DNA of 64,000 nucleotides from Flammeovirgaceae bacterium UBA2786 (GTDB lineage: Bacteria > Bacteroidota > Bacteroidia > Cytophagales > Cyclobacteriaceae). Shown here piece by piece: positions 1 through 9,053 of this stretch. The notes beneath the pieces are model-generated. The model did not search any database, was not told the DNA's origin, and saw only the letters and a program-made list of their open reading frames with translations. The DNA is taken from positions 1-64,000 of the forward strand of contig DEIA01000022.1 of the NCBI GenBank assembly GCA_002352225.1, read 5' to 3'. Numbering within the stretch: the first letter of the stretch is position 1; each line of letters opens with the position of its first letter. The translations under genes and the position numbers were made by a program.

Positions 1-2528
1 CCCGCTACCGGGAACGACACCGTTGGCGCATGGAAACCATAATCCATTAAACGCTTGGCAATATCTTCTACTTCAATGCCTGCTTTTTTAAAGTCGCGGC
101 AGTCCACAATCATCTCATGAGCGCAACGGCCATTAGCGCCTGTGTATAAAATTTTAAAATGCTGGCTTAACCGTTCTTTAATATAGTTAGCATTAAAGAT
201 GGCCATTTTGGTAGCATTGGTTAATCCTTCGGCACCCATCATGGCAATGTAAGCGTACGAGATAACTAAAATACTGGCGCTGCCATAAGGCGCAGCCGAT
301 ACTGCTGAAGTTGCCTTGTCGCCACCGGTTTTTACTACAGCATGGCCCGGTAAAAAGGGTTTTAATTTATCGTTTACACAAATAGGTCCCATGCCGGGAC
401 CACCGCCACCATGCGGAATGCAAAATGTTTTGTGCAGGTTTAAGTGACATACATCGGCACCAATGTTGGCAGGCGAGGTTAAACCAACCTGGGCATTCAT
501 GTTGGCACCATCCATATACACCAGGCCACCGTTTTTATGAATGGTTTCGCAGATCTCAACAATAGATTCCTCATACACTCCGTGTGTAGACGGATACGTT
601 ATCATTACACACGACAGCGTATCTTTGTATTGCTCTGCTTTTGCTTTCAGATCGGCTACATCAATTTTTCCTTCAGCATCTGATTTTACTACCACCACTT
701 CCATGCCTGCCATTATAGCACTGGCCGGGTTTGTACCGTGTGCGGAAGCCGGGATTAATGAAATATTACGATGGCTTTCTTTACGATTTTCATGATAGGC
801 ACGGATAACCAGCAACCCGGCATACTCGCCTTGCGCCCCGCTGTTGGGTTGAAGCGATACGCCAGTAAAACCTGTAATTTCTTTTAACCAGTTTTCAAAA
901 TTGGTAATCATTTCCTGGTAGCCCAAAGTTTGATCAGCCGGAGCGAAAGGATGCATCTGCCCTAACTCGGGCCATGTTACCGGAATCATTTCGGTAGTGG
1001 CATTCAGTTTCATGGTGCACGATCCGAGTGAGATCATAGAATGGACCATGCTTAAATCTTTGTTCTCTAATTTTTTGATGTAACGCAGCATTTCGTGTTC
1101 GGAATGATGTGTACTAAACACCGGGTGAGTAAGAAACGAAGACGTGCGAACCATTGATGCAGGAAGTTTTACAACCTTGGTCTGATCTTCAGCAGGCGTT
1201 CCACCGAAAGCAGATAGAATTGCATTTATATCCGCAAGACTGGTGGTTTCATCTACTGAAATACCAACATGGTTATCAGTAAAATACCTGAAGTTAATAC
1301 CGGCTGCTTCTGCTTTTTGTTTAATAGCATTCTTATCGGCCACAGCCAATTTTAAAGTATCGAAATAGTGTGCATTAACTTGTTTGATGCCCAGCTTTGC
1401 TAAACCGCTTTCCAGCAGTTGTGCAAGACCGTGAATTCTTCCGGCAATTTTTTTCAAACCTTCTGGGCCATGGTAAACCGCATACATACTGGCCATTACC
1501 GAAAGCAGTACCTGTGCAGTACAAATATTTGAAGTGGCCTTCTCTCTACGAATGTGTTGTTCGCGGGTTTGTAAAGCCATACGATAACCGGGGTTTCCGG
1601 CAGCATCTATCGAGATACCAATAATTCTTCCGGGAATCTGACGTTTGAATTCATCTTTGGTGGCAAAAAAAGCAGCGTGCGGACCGCCAAAGCCCATTGG
1701 TACACCAAAACGTTGTGAGTTGCCCACCACTACATCGGCTCCCATTTCGCCTGGCGACTTCATTAATACCAAACTCATTAAGTCGGCACCCATTACTACA
1801 AACACATCTTTTTCGTGAGCTGTTTCGATAAAGGCTGTGTAATCTTTTATTGCCCCGTTGTTATCGGGGTTTTGAAGATAAACGGCAAACAAATCGGGGT
1901 TGGTAATATCCAGCTTGTCAACACTGCCAATCTGCAACGTAACACCAATTGGGGCCGAACGTGTTTTTAATAAATCTATTACCTGAGGAAAGGTGTTTTC
2001 ATCAACAAATAAGGTGTTGGCGTTTTTCTTGTTTGCTTTGCGTGCAGCATATAACAAGTGCATGGCTTCGGCAGCTGCGGTGGCTTCATCGAGCAACGAA
2101 GCGTTGGCAATCTGCATTCCCGTAAGGTCTATTACCATAGTTTGGTAATTGATTAAAGCTTCCATGCGGCCCTGTGCAATTTCGGCCTGGTACGGAGTGT
2201 AGGCTGTGTACCAGCCCGGGTTTTCTAAAATATTACGAAGAATTACACCCGGAGTAATACAATTGTAGTATCCGGTACCGATGTATGACTTATAGATTTT
2301 GTTTTTAGAGATAAGTTTTTTGAAGTTGTTCAGAAACTCAAACTCAGACTGCGCAGCAGGCAGGTTTAATTTCTTCTTTAACCGGATGTTGGCCGGTATG
2401 GTTTGGTCAATCACTTCGTCTACCGATTTGGCCTTTACTACCTTCAGCATTTCGGCAATCTGCTTTTGATCGGGTGCGTTGTGGCGGCTTTCAAATTTTT
2501 CGGAGTAGGTGGGATTGATGTTGCTCAT
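1..2528 (-). CDS. gcvP: Glycine dehydrogenase (decarboxylating), P-protein, C-terminus off the edge
   Basis: This is the P-protein of the glycine cleavage system. It is a PLP enzyme that decarboxylates glycine and passes the aminomethyl group to lipoyl-GcvH. Reading leftward from the ATG at 2526-2528 there are about 842 open codons with no stop before the window edge. The family is usually about 950-960 residues, so roughly 110-120 C-terminal residues are missing. The PLP-lysine segment [15 protein letters not shown] is clear, with the lysine at about residue 700 (codon 429-431). The N-terminal half also matches the family ([24 protein letters not shown]). About 105 bp separate it from ndk upstream on the same strand, so co-transcription is possible but not shown. 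Confidence 0.97.
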   Translation of the reverse strand, partial: MSNINPTYSEKFESRHNAPDQKQIAEMLKVVKAKSVDEVIDQTIPANIRLKKKLNLPAAQSEFEFLNNFKKLISKNKIYKSYIGTGYYNCITPGVILRNILENPGWYTAYTPYQAEIAQGRMEALINYQTMVIDLTGMQIANASLLDEATAAAEAMHLLYAARKANKKNANTLFVDENTFPQVIDLLKTRSAPIGVTLQIGSVDKLDITNPDLFAVYLQNPDNNGAIKDYTAFIETAHEKDVFVVMGADLMSLVLMKSPGEMGADVVVGNSQRFGVPMGFGGPHAAFFATKDEFKRQIPGRIIGISIDAAGNPGYRMALQTREQHIRREKATSNICTAQVLLSVMASMYAVYHGPEGLKKIAGRIHGLAQLLESGLAKLGIKQVNAHYFDTLKLAVADKNAIKQKAEAAGINFRYFTDNHVGISVDETTSLADINAILSAFGGTPAEDQTKVVKLPASMVRTSSFLTHPVFSTHHSEHEMLRYIKKLENKDLSMVHSMISLGSCTMKLNATTEMIPVTWPELGQMHPFAPADQTLGYQEMITNFENWLKEITGFTGVSLQPNSGAQGEYAGLLVIRAYHENRKESHRNISLIPASAHGTNPASAIMAGMEVVVVKSDAEGKIDVADLKAKAEQYKDTLSCVMITYPSTHGVYEESIVEICETIHKNGGLVYMDGANMNAQVGLTSPANIGADVCHLNLHKTFCIPHGGGGPGMGPICVNDKLKPFLPGHAVVKTGGDKATSAVSAAPYGSASILVISYAYIAMMGAEGLTNATKMAIFNANYIKERLSQHFKILYTGANGRCAHEMIVDCRDFKKAGIEVEDIAKRLMDYGFHAPTVSFPVA

Positions 2529-2633
2529 AAACTTAATTGTGGAAGGAATAACCAGAAAGAAATAATAATTGTTCGCGGAGTTACCCGTTTCCGGTTACCG
2601 GTTTGCCAGTAACCAGAAACGAGCAGGCAGCAA

Positions 2634-3053
2634 CTAAAATCTCTCGAACTGCGAGAAGAAGAAGTTGCCTTCAATGGCTGCATTCTCGTCAGAGTCTGAG
2701 CCGTGAATGGCGTTGGCATCAATTGATTTGGCAAACAACGCGCGGATAGTACCCGGGGCTGCTTTTTTGGGATCGGTAGCGCCAATCAACTTGCGGAAGT
2801 CTTCCACGGCATTGTCTTTTTCTAAGATCATGGGTACAATAGCTCCGCTGCTCATATAAGCACACAGTTCGCCATAGAAGGGGCGGGCCTTGTGGATTTC
2901 GTAAAACTTACCGGCCAGCTCGGCACTCAGTTGTACTTTTTTCATCGCAATAATGCGAAAACCAGCCTCTTCAATCATTTTGGTAATTGCACCAGTGTTT
3001 CCCGCGTTTACGGCATCGGGCTTAATCATAGTAAATGTTCTGTTTCCTGCCAT
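2634..3053 (-). CDS. ndk: Nucleoside diphosphate kinase
   Basis: This cytosolic enzyme transfers the gamma-phosphate of NTPs to NDPs through a phosphohistidine. The start at 3051-3053 gives 139 residues beginning [15 protein letters not shown], which is the normal family length. An in-frame ATG nine codons upstream would add an atypical MNKSKYLIK tail. The active-site segment NAIHGSDS is present, and its histidine falls at residue 117, the usual position. Family motifs TMIKPDAV and ARPFYGEL are intact. The gene is transcribed away from nrnA, with about 218 bp of shared upstream region. Confidence 0.97.
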   Translation of the reverse strand: MAGNRTFTMIKPDAVNAGNTGAITKMIEEAGFRIIAMKKVQLSAELAGKFYEIHKARPFYGELCAYMSSGAIVPMILEKDNAVEDFRKLIGATDPKKAAPGTIRALFAKSIDANAIHGSDSDENAAIEGNFFFSQFERF

Positions 3054-3271
3054 TTTTATTAAGTATTTAGATTTGTTCAACTGCCAAATAAAACTGCCAA
3101 TGTGGGTTAAAAGTCCATTCCATTAGCCTGTTAATTGGCCGCAAAAATAGCTTTTTAACTAATAGGGAAGTGGATGCCGCAAAATGATTTTTAGCGACCC
3201 TAAGCATTGGGTTTTGAAGCCGGAAGAAAGGTTATGCACTCCCGATTAAAATTGCCATTTTTGCCGCTTCG

Positions 3272-4294
3272 ATGAAGAATATAACCGCCTTTAAGTCATT
3301 ACTCAGCAAACCGGCTGCGGTGGTAATTGTTACCCACTTTAAGCCCGATGCTGACGCGCTCGGTTCTTCACTTGGCCTGGCGGCTTTTCTCAAAAAATCG
3401 GGCCATTCTGTTTCTGTTATTACCCCAAGCGATTACCCCGATTTTCTGGCCTGGATGCCCGGCAACGAAACCGTGGTAGCACTGGCTAAGGATAACCCGG
3501 AACCCGAAGCGAAGGCCACTGCACTTATCGCGAAAGCGGAAATTATTTTTTGCCTCGACTTCTCAAACCTTTCGCGCATTAACAGCCTGGGCGATAAGAT
3601 TCGTAATGCAACGGCCACTAAGGTGTTAATCGACCACCACCTGGAACCCGAAAGGTTTGCCATGTATGAGCAATGGGATCCGGCTTCGGCTTCAACAGCC
3701 GGATTAATTTTTGAATTAATTGAGGCGTTAGGAGAGAAAGATAAACTTGATGCCACTATAGCTACCTGCCTGTATGCCGGGTTAATGACCGACACCGGGA
3801 GTTTTAAACACAATAATACACGCCATCGCGAGTTTCAAATTGCATCGGAACTGGTGCGGTGTGGGGCTAATCCGCACACGATAGCCCAACAGATTTATGA
3901 TACTAATTCGTTAGAGCGGTTGCGCCTTACGGGATTTGTATTAAGTAAAAAATTAGTGGTTTTGCCCGAATACCATACTGCGTACATGACGTTGAGCCAG
4001 GAGGAGTTGAAAGAATTTGGGGCACAAACCGGAGATACAGAAGGGTTGGTTAATTACGGACTTTCTATAAAAGGTGTGAAAATGTCTGTATTGATGTACG
4101 ACCGCAAAGAAGAAATAAAACTTTCGTTTCGCTCGCTGGGTACCTTTTCGGTAAACGAACTGGCGCGCAAATATTTTGAAGGCGGAGGGCACCGAAATGC
4201 AAGTGGCGGACAATCCAAACTTTCGCTGGATGAAACTTTAAAAAAACTACTCGCTGTATTGCCCGAGTATAAACAACAACTAAACCAAGATTAA
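3272..4294 (+). CDS. nrnA: DHH-family phosphoesterase, NrnA-like oligoribonuclease/pAp phosphatase
   Basis: The 340-residue protein has the two-domain DHH/DHHA1 layout of NrnA, which degrades short RNA oligomers and dephosphorylates pAp with Mn2+. The first metal motif is in THFKPDADALGSSLG (about residues 21-35), the DHH triad is in LIDHHLEPE (about 120), and the substrate-binding glycine motif GGGHRNASGG is near residue 305. The length is normal. The ATG at 3272 is the first in frame, and ndk diverges from the same upstream region. Four tightly spaced genes follow (two FKBP lipoproteins, rdgB, udk), so this may be the first gene of a housekeeping operon. NrnA is the likely role; another DHH hydrolase activity cannot be excluded from sequence alone. 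Confidence 0.9.
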   Translation: MKNITAFKSLLSKPAAVVIVTHFKPDADALGSSLGLAAFLKKSGHSVSVITPSDYPDFLAWMPGNETVVALAKDNPEPEAKATALIAKAEIIFCLDFSNLSRINSLGDKIRNATATKVLIDHHLEPERFAMYEQWDPASASTAGLIFELIEALGEKDKLDATIATCLYAGLMTDTGSFKHNNTRHREFQIASELVRCGANPHTIAQQIYDTNSLERLRLTGFVLSKKLVVLPEYHTAYMTLSQEELKEFGAQTGDTEGLVNYGLSIKGVKMSVLMYDRKEEIKLSFRSLGTFSVNELARKYFEGGGHRNASGGQSKLSLDETLKKLLAVLPEYKQQLNQD

Positions 4295-4314
4295 AACTTA
4301 TAATTCAATTTAAA

Positions 4315-5244
4315 ATGAAAAAATCCTTATTGCTGAGTGTGTGTGTAGCGGGTTTAATGATGGCATGTTCCAACACGAAAGAAACTCCTTCCGGTTTAAA
4401 ATTTACAATGGTAAAGTCGGGCGGGGCAGGAGTAGCGGAGAATGGCCAGATTATGGTTATCTCTTTCATGTTTAAAGATGGTAAAGACTCCGTGTGGTCA
4501 GACAGCCGAACCAGCCCATTCCCTACCATGATTAAAATAGATTCGGCAATGGCTACCGATCAGGTTATGGAAGTAGTGCAAATGTTAGGTAAAGGCGATA
4601 GTGTTACCTTTCAGATTCCGGCCAAAGAATTATTTGCTAAAACGTTCCGCTCGCCCGTGCCTCCTAATGTAGATAGCACCGCAAACTTTACTTTTCAGAT
4701 TGGGGTAACCGATGTAGTAACGGAAGAGCGTGCACGCGAAATGCAAAACGAATATGTGGCTAAACAAAATGAAGACGCGCTAAAATTACAGAACGAACAA
4801 CTGGCAAAAGATACACTGGCCATTGATCTTTATCTGAAGGATAAGGCTGTTGTAGCACAAAAAACCACTTCGGGCCTGCGGTATGTAATTACTAAAGCGG
4901 GTAATGGACCTAATGCGCAACCCAGCCAATCGGTAAAAGTGAATTATACCGGCTACCTGTTAGATGGTACTTGCTTCGACAGCAGTATTGAATCGGTAGC
5001 GAAAAAAGAAAATGTATTTAATGAACAACGCAAACCATACGAGCCCCTGCAATTAACATTAGGTATGCAACAGGTAATACCAGGCTGGGAAGAAGCGTTA
5101 GGGTTAATGAACAAAGGTTCGAAAATGACCGTGTACATTCCTTCTACCTTAGCGTATGGTAACAGACGCAGAAGCGAAGTAATTGCCGAAAATTCGATTC
5201 TGATGTTTGAAATGGAGTTGGTTGATATTGTAAAAGCGAAGTAA
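4315..5244 (+). CDS. FKBP-type peptidyl-prolyl isomerase lipoprotein, two FKBP-like modules
   Basis: The 309-residue envelope protein begins with a lipoprotein signal (MKKSLLLSVCVAGLMMAC), with lipid-modified Cys predicted at residue 18. The N-terminal half (about 25-140) looks like a degenerate FKBP module. A charged helical linker of about 40 residues follows (ERAREMQNEYVAKQNEDALKL, split here as ERAREMQNEY and VAKQNEDALKL). The C-terminal half is a canonical FKBP domain: GLRYVITKAG, VKVNYTGYLLDGTCFDSS, QVIPGWEEALGLMNKGSKM and IPSTLAYG. The likely role is proline isomerisation or chaperoning in the periplasm. It lies 20 bp after nrnA and 4 bp before a second FKBP lipoprotein. FKBP lipoproteins of Bacteroidota include the gliding-associated GldI, but I see nothing specific enough to assign that name. 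Confidence 0.9.
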   Translation: MKKSLLLSVCVAGLMMACSNTKETPSGLKFTMVKSGGAGVAENGQIMVISFMFKDGKDSVWSDSRTSPFPTMIKIDSAMATDQVMEVVQMLGKGDSVTFQIPAKELFAKTFRSPVPPNVDSTANFTFQIGVTDVVTEERAREMQNEYVAKQNEDALKLQNEQLAKDTLAIDLYLKDKAVVAQKTTSGLRYVITKAGNGPNAQPSQSVKVNYTGYLLDGTCFDSSIESVAKKENVFNEQRKPYEPLQLTLGMQQVIPGWEEALGLMNKGSKMTVYIPSTLAYGNRRRSEVIAENSILMFEMELVDIVKAK

Positions 5245-5248
5245 GAAA

Positions 5249-5830
5249 ATGAAATCCGGTAAAGAGATTATTGGTGTATTGTGCCTGGGGATGGTGATGG
5301 CTGGTTTGCTGGTAGTGCAAAGTTGCAAAAAAGACGATGACGATGCTGCACCAAGCTGCACCAAAGAAGTAGCCGATTCAAAACTGAATGCACCCAACAA
5401 AGATAAATTAACCTCCGACTCGTTGTTGATTGTGCAATACCTGGCCGACCACGAGATTGACATTGAGACAACAGAAATAAAAAACAAGGTGCGCTACCAT
5501 ATATCTGAATTAGGAACAGGCGAAACACCTTGTTTGGAAAACTACATAAAGGTTAAGTATCGCGGTACGTTAATGAAAACCGGTTATATCTTTGATCCGG
5601 ATCAGGAGCAATCCAGCGAAGTAAATTGGCAAGAACGCGAATCCACTTTTAATCTTAATTCGCTTATTACCGGCTGGCAGATTGTATTGCCTACTGTTCC
5701 GGTTGGCACCAAACTTACGCTTTACATTCCTTCGGGGTATGGGTATGGCGTTAACGGTGGAGGTAATGGAACTATACCGGTTAATGCCAATTTAGTTTTT
5801 GATATTGAGTTGTTGGAGATTGTTCAGTAA
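5249..5830 (+). CDS. FKBP-type peptidyl-prolyl isomerase lipoprotein (single domain)
   Basis: The 193-residue lipoprotein has the signal MKSGKEIIGVLCLGMVMAGLLVVQSC followed by a charged KKDDDD tether. One FKBP domain covers about residues 70-193. It contains the usual YIKVKYRGTLMKTGYIFD strand, GWQIVLPTVPVGTKLTLYIPSGYGYG, and VFDIELLEIV at the end. The tip of the domain has an acidic insertion (PDQEQSSEVNWQERES). It starts 4 bp after the previous FKBP gene, and its stop codon overlaps the rdgB start, so translational coupling is likely. It is a candidate relative of GldI by type and size, but this is not provable here. Confidence 0.88.
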   Translation: MKSGKEIIGVLCLGMVMAGLLVVQSCKKDDDDAAPSCTKEVADSKLNAPNKDKLTSDSLLIVQYLADHEIDIETTEIKNKVRYHISELGTGETPCLENYIKVKYRGTLMKTGYIFDPDQEQSSEVNWQERESTFNLNSLITGWQIVLPTVPVGTKLTLYIPSGYGYGVNGGGNGTIPVNANLVFDIELLEIVQ

Positions 5831-6408
5831 TGACGATTTGTTTCGCCACCAACAATACCAATAAGGTAAAAGAAATTCAGGCTTTGCTGGGAAGTTCAGT
5901 TAACCTGCTTGGCCTGGCCGATATAGGATGTGCTGAAGAGTTGGCCGAAGATCAGGATACGCTTGAAGGAAATTCGTTGCAGAAGGCCAGTTATGTATTT
6001 GAAAAATACCATGTAGCCTGCTTTGCAGATGATACCGGGTTAGAAGTAGAAGCCCTGGCAGGCGCACCGGGTGTGTATTCGGCACGCTATGCCGGCCCGC
6101 AGCGCAATGCTGGTGATAACATGAACCTGGTATTAAAAAACCTGATGGGTAAAGATAACCGTAAGGCGCAGTTTCGTACGGTAATAACGCTTGTTACTGC
6201 GCAGGGCATACACCCATTTGAAGGTGTGCTGAAAGGGTCAATTACCGATAACAAAAAGGGAACGCAGGGTTTTGGTTATGATCCGATCTTTCTTCCGAAC
6301 GGATTTAACCAAACGCTGGCCGAACTTGATTTAGCCGAAAAGAACAAGATCAGCCACCGGGCGCTGGCCCTTCAAAAATTAGTTTTATTTTTAAAGCAAC
6401 ATGAGTAA
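5830..6408 (+). CDS. rdgB: dITP/XTP pyrophosphatase (RdgB/HAM1 family)
   Basis: This house-cleaning enzyme hydrolyses dITP, XTP and ITP to monophosphates and pyrophosphate, keeping deaminated purines out of nucleic acid. The 192 residues carry the family signatures: CFATNNTNKVKEI at the N-terminus, FADDTGLEVEALAGAPGVYSARYAG (quoted as FADDTGLEVEAL and APGVYSARYAG) in the centre, GFGYDPIFLP, and KNKISHRALAL near the C-terminus. The ATG at 5830 shares one base with the upstream stop (TAATG). The 3' end overlaps udk by 8 bp. Confidence 0.96.
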   Translation: MTICFATNNTNKVKEIQALLGSSVNLLGLADIGCAEELAEDQDTLEGNSLQKASYVFEKYHVACFADDTGLEVEALAGAPGVYSARYAGPQRNAGDNMNLVLKNLMGKDNRKAQFRTVITLVTAQGIHPFEGVLKGSITDNKKGTQGFGYDPIFLPNGFNQTLAELDLAEKNKISHRALALQKLVLFLKQHE

Positions 6409-7018
6409 ACCATTTACCATAGGTATTACAGGCGGCAGTGGCTCGGGCAAAACTTATTTTTTGCAGGGCCTATCGGCTTGTTTTGGTGCTCATGAAATTT
6501 GCCTTATCTCGCAAGACAACTATTATAAACCGCGCGATCAGCAACCGATAGACGAAAACGGAGTTAAAAATTTTGATTTGCCGGTATCGATCGATCGTGA
6601 AGCCTTTCGGCACGATTTGCTTATTTTGAAATCGGGGCAGAATGTAGTGAAGCAGGAGTACACCTTTAATAACCCGCTGGCCGAAACCCGCATGCTGGAG
6701 TTTAAGTCGGCCCCTATACTGGTTGTAGAAGGTTTGTTTGTACAATACTTTGAAGAGATAAGCAACGAATTAGATCTGCGAATATTTATTGAAGCCAAAG
6801 ACCATGTAAAGCTGGGCAGGCGTATTAAGCGCGACCAGGTTGAGCGCGGCTACGATATTGATGATGTGCTGTACCGCTATCAATACCATGTAATGCCGGT
6901 GTACGAACAACTGATAGAACCCCTTAAACACAGTGCAGACCTGGTAATACCCAACAACAGTAAGTTTGAGCGGGCGTTGGATGTATTGGTGTCCTTCTTA
7001 AAATCCAGACTGGCTTAG
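6401..7018 (+). CDS. udk: Uridine kinase (P-loop nucleoside kinase)
   Basis: The 205-residue protein is a P-loop kinase of the uridine kinase/phosphoribulokinase superfamily, acting in pyrimidine salvage (uridine or cytidine to the monophosphate). The Walker A motif GITGGSGSGKT is at residues 8-18. SQDNYYKPRDQQPIDENG and NFDLPVSIDREAF form the acceptor region, and RIKRDQVERGY is the lid. The length matches bacterial Udk. It overlaps rdgB by 8 bp and is the last gene before the accessory island, which begins within about 120 bp of its stop. Confidence 0.93.
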   Translation: MSKPFTIGITGGSGSGKTYFLQGLSACFGAHEICLISQDNYYKPRDQQPIDENGVKNFDLPVSIDREAFRHDLLILKSGQNVVKQEYTFNNPLAETRMLEFKSAPILVVEGLFVQYFEEISNELDLRIFIEAKDHVKLGRRIKRDQVERGYDIDDVLYRYQYHVMPVYEQLIEPLKHSADLVIPNNSKFERALDVLVSFLKSRLA

Positions 7019-7136
7019 TAACCCGTTAGAAGTTTTTCCGGAAATACACGCTGAATTAAGTTCGGGGTTAAAACCGTAGTGGTTAAATTTTAAGATGGTT
7101 ATGTTAACCCCAGGCACATAAATAAAGCCAAGTACA

Positions 7137-7220
7137 TGTAACGCTCAAACATGCGTATTACATACCTATAGCTTCTGGATATACGCTACAAATGCGCGTA
7201 TATTTAGGAGTTAGCAGTAA
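7137..7220 (+). repeat. attC-like hairpin element, copy 0 (shortest)
   Basis: This 84-bp element lies immediately upstream of the first cargo gene. It opens with TGTAAC (TAAC at 7139-7142) and closes with GAGTTAGCAG (GTTA at 7210-7213). An inner 6-bp stem pairs GCGTAT (7153-7158) with ATACGC (7181-7186). It lacks the GGCGG/CCGCC inner stem and TTTGTGC core of the later copies, so it is the weakest member. Its end aligns with the others: GTTA, then a short stretch ending in CGAC, then the next start codon 14-15 bp further on. It may be the left-most site of the cassette array or a divergent copy. Confidence 0.45.
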
Positions 7221-7234
7221 TTCTACGACCGACC

Positions 7235-8206
7235 GTGAACACAGACCAAATAATCAAACTTGTTAAATTACTTCGACCGAAGTATTACAACATACTGACA
7301 CGGATACTGGTTCTCGGTGGACTGACCCTTTTATCAAAACCTGTTTGGGTTGACATCTTAAATATTTTCCTTAGTGGTTTTAAGTTTTCAATTATCGGAG
7401 AACTTGATTGGTTACTTGGACTGATAGTAATAATTATTGCGTTGACCTATAATACAATTCACCGATACTTAGAACTGAAATTTGAGAATAGAAGTGAACC
7501 TGCGTTTAAGCATGTTGCAATCAAAACTGCATCTTCATTTGCAGAACTTTGTCAAGAAATTCTTCCATTAGTTAAGGACAACGAGTATATTTTTAAAGCA
7601 ACTGGACCTAACTCTGGAAGTGAAGAACAAGAGCCTTTACGAACAGATTTAACAATGTGGGAGAAACTAAAAAGAGAGGCTATTCTCCCAAACAATGAGG
7701 CTATCAAAAAACTAATTTCTGACAACAAACAAACTATTCCAGCGAAATACACAGATGTCTTTAATCAATTGCTCCTGCACATTGACGCATTTAATGAGCA
7801 TATAATCAATCCTAACTTTGACTATTCAGAGTTTCAATTTCCTAAACAGTTGCCAACAATCATTTTATCAACTTGCTTTCAGACAGCAAAGACTAATCAA
7901 AATCTAATCAAAAAGGTTAAATGGATTTCAACCAAGCTCAATAAAAATTACGTTTCAGATTGGTTCATATTTGGTTCAGCAGCTTTCATTCCTGACAAAG
8001 CTAATGACATTGACATCGCCATTTTAGTTGACAAAGCAACAACCGACCAAAGAAAATTAAACGACAATATTCTTGACATCAAGAATGATTTTAAATTAAA
8101 GTTCAAAAAGGACTTGCATGTATCAATTTTCGACAATGAGAGCATCAACGATTATTCCCAGTTTTCATCCAAAAATCCTTTAAAAATAGACAAGCCAAAT
8201 GGGTAA
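7235..8206 (+). CDS. Membrane-anchored nucleotidyltransferase-fold protein, unrecognised family
   Basis: The 323-residue protein has three parts. Residues about 20-75 contain two hydrophobic segments (ILTRILVLGGLTLLS and LLGLIVIIIALTY). Residues about 95-235 form a soluble region with motif-like blocks: FKATGPNSGSEE, MWEKLKREAILPNN, LLLHIDAFNEH, FDYSEFQFPKQLP. Residues about 240-320 resemble a minimal nucleotidyltransferase of the polymerase-beta superfamily, with WFIFGSAAFIP and NDIDIAILVD supplying the GS and DxD metal motif, and KKDLHVSIFD as a possible third acidic strand. The GTG start lies just after an attC-like element. The end overlaps the next gene by 8 bp. The function is unknown; a membrane-linked sensor with nucleotidyl-transfer activity is inference. 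Confidence 0.75.
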   Translation: MNTDQIIKLVKLLRPKYYNILTRILVLGGLTLLSKPVWVDILNIFLSGFKFSIIGELDWLLGLIVIIIALTYNTIHRYLELKFENRSEPAFKHVAIKTASSFAELCQEILPLVKDNEYIFKATGPNSGSEEQEPLRTDLTMWEKLKREAILPNNEAIKKLISDNKQTIPAKYTDVFNQLLLHIDAFNEHIINPNFDYSEFQFPKQLPTIILSTCFQTAKTNQNLIKKVKWISTKLNKNYVSDWFIFGSAAFIPDKANDIDIAILVDKATTDQRKLNDNILDIKNDFKLKFKKDLHVSIFDNESINDYSQFSSKNPLKIDKPNG

Positions 8207-8573
8207 AGATTTACACTATTCAATAAGACCCTTTATAGAACGGGCTCTTAACAGTCACAGTGCCGTTGAAAGCATAGAACCAATTGCTTTGGACGACTTC
8301 TATGCTTATAAGGTAAATAGACGAAGAGGAATGACAAGCTTGGTAGTAGTTCTTAGTGACGACTATCACTTTGGCTCTGCTTCATTACAAAGTAAACCGC
8401 CTATTTTGAAAGATGGAGGTTTCTTTCTCATTGCAAAACCAGAGGCAAGTGGATTTGAAGGAAATGAACCAAACGAAAAATTGGGAATAGGAAAAATTGG
8501 AAAACTATTGGGTGCTTTAAACAGGGAGGACTTTTGGAATTACGAACCACCGAAAAAGGACGAGGAGAAATAA
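8199..8573 (+). CDS. Small protein coupled to the membrane nucleotidyltransferase
   Basis: This 124-residue soluble protein is not recognised. It overlaps the nucleotidyltransferase gene by 8 bp, so the two are probably translated together and act as a pair. Visible blocks are LDDFYAYKVNRRRGMTSLVVVLSDD (quoted as LDDFYAYKVNRRRG and MTSLVVVLSDD), DGGFFLIAKPEAS and a charged C-terminus EPPKKDEEK. There is no signal peptide or membrane segment. The stop is 9 bp before an attC-like element, which fits a two-gene cassette. A role as partner, inhibitor or substrate of the nucleotidyltransferase is a guess from position only. Confidence 0.7.
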   Translation: MGKDLHYSIRPFIERALNSHSAVESIEPIALDDFYAYKVNRRRGMTSLVVVLSDDYHFGSASLQSKPPILKDGGFFLIAKPEASGFEGNEPNEKLGIGKIGKLLGALNREDFWNYEPPKKDEEK

Positions 8574-8582
8574 GAACTACTG

Positions 8583-8716
8583 CTAACAGCGTGTTGCCTC
8601 AATTGGCGGTGAAGTGCAGAATTGAAGCTGAGTGCTACTATCAAACTTTTGTGCAGGTTGACAGTGTAGTTCTCCGAAATCGCCAACTGCGGCAACACGC
8701 AAAACGTTACAGGCAA
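8583..8716 (+). repeat. attC-like hairpin element, copy A
   Basis: This is the clearest member of the family. TAAC (8584-8587) at the left end can pair with GTTA (8706-8709) at the right. An 8-bp perfect stem follows: GTGTTGCC (8591-8598) with GGCAACAC (8691-8698). A further stem joins TTGGCG (8603-8608) and CGCCAA (8681-8686). The centre holds TTTTGTGC. After GTTA the sequence runs CAGGCAAGC and then AAAAAGAC, shared with copies C and D. The architecture (outer core pair, two stems separated by a spacer, unpaired centre) is that of integron attC sites. Confidence 0.7.
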
Positions 8717-8912
8717 GCGTAAAAAGACAGTGCAACCCTGACAGTGACGACTGAAAAAATGGTGACTTTGCAACCTTACAATTAAGCGGACCTTAAACCG
8801 ACAGTTCTTTAACAACCTGACACGGAACAACGAGCCGACACGCAAGCCGACCCGAATGTTTTTAAAATTTTTCCCACCGCACATTTTAAAAAATAATTTT
8901 AGCCAGCCGCGC
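8717..8912. other. Non-coding stretch between cassette element and defence operon
   Basis: No credible gene is seen here; open frames on the minus strand are shadows. The sequence is rich in short GACAGT, CCGACA and CTGACA words. It continues the AAAAAGAC boundary seen after other elements. It ends in an AT-rich patch (8860-8905) just before the 62-bp inverted repeat. It may be the leader of the following large cassette or decayed sequence. Confidence 0.4.
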
Positions 8913-8974
8913 ATTGGCACATTTGCAAGCCGCTCAAAGCCAGCCCACAAACCCAAGCTTGCAAAAGAGCCAAT
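8913..8974. repeat. 62-bp inverted repeat, left copy of a flanking pair
   Basis: The arms are ATTGGC plus TTGCAAGC (8913-8930) and GCTTGCAA plus GCCAAT (8957-8974), each pair perfect, around an AAAGCCAGCCCAC-type loop. A second element with the same plan lies at 17336-17401, right after the res stop. The two therefore bracket the five-gene defence operon. It has no T-run and does not look like a terminator. Confidence 0.75.
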
Positions 8975-9027
8975 TTTGCCGACCCGCTATGAAGAGCAAT
9001 AAATGAACGTTTATCCGTAAAAGTTGA

Positions 9028-9035
9028 TATATTTG
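9028..9035 (+). promoter_or_regulatory. -7 element (TATATTTG) of the defence operon
   Basis: TATATTTG matches the Bacteroidota -7 consensus TAnnTTTG exactly and lies 18 bp before the ATG at 9054. It places transcription start near 9041-9043, which rules out the upstream TTG (9024) as the start codon of the regulator gene. A -33 TTTG is not convincing. Confidence 0.5.
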
Positions 9036-9053
9036 CACCAAATGCTAATTGAT

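Noticed and set aside
2403..2785. Short open frames opposite or beside gcvP and ndk
   Set aside because: They are shadows of the two real genes, with no family resemblance and no start context.
8540..8956. Minus-strand open frame of 138 codons
   Set aside because: It crosses attC-like copy A and most of an inverted repeat, shows no protein-like pattern and opposes every gene around it.
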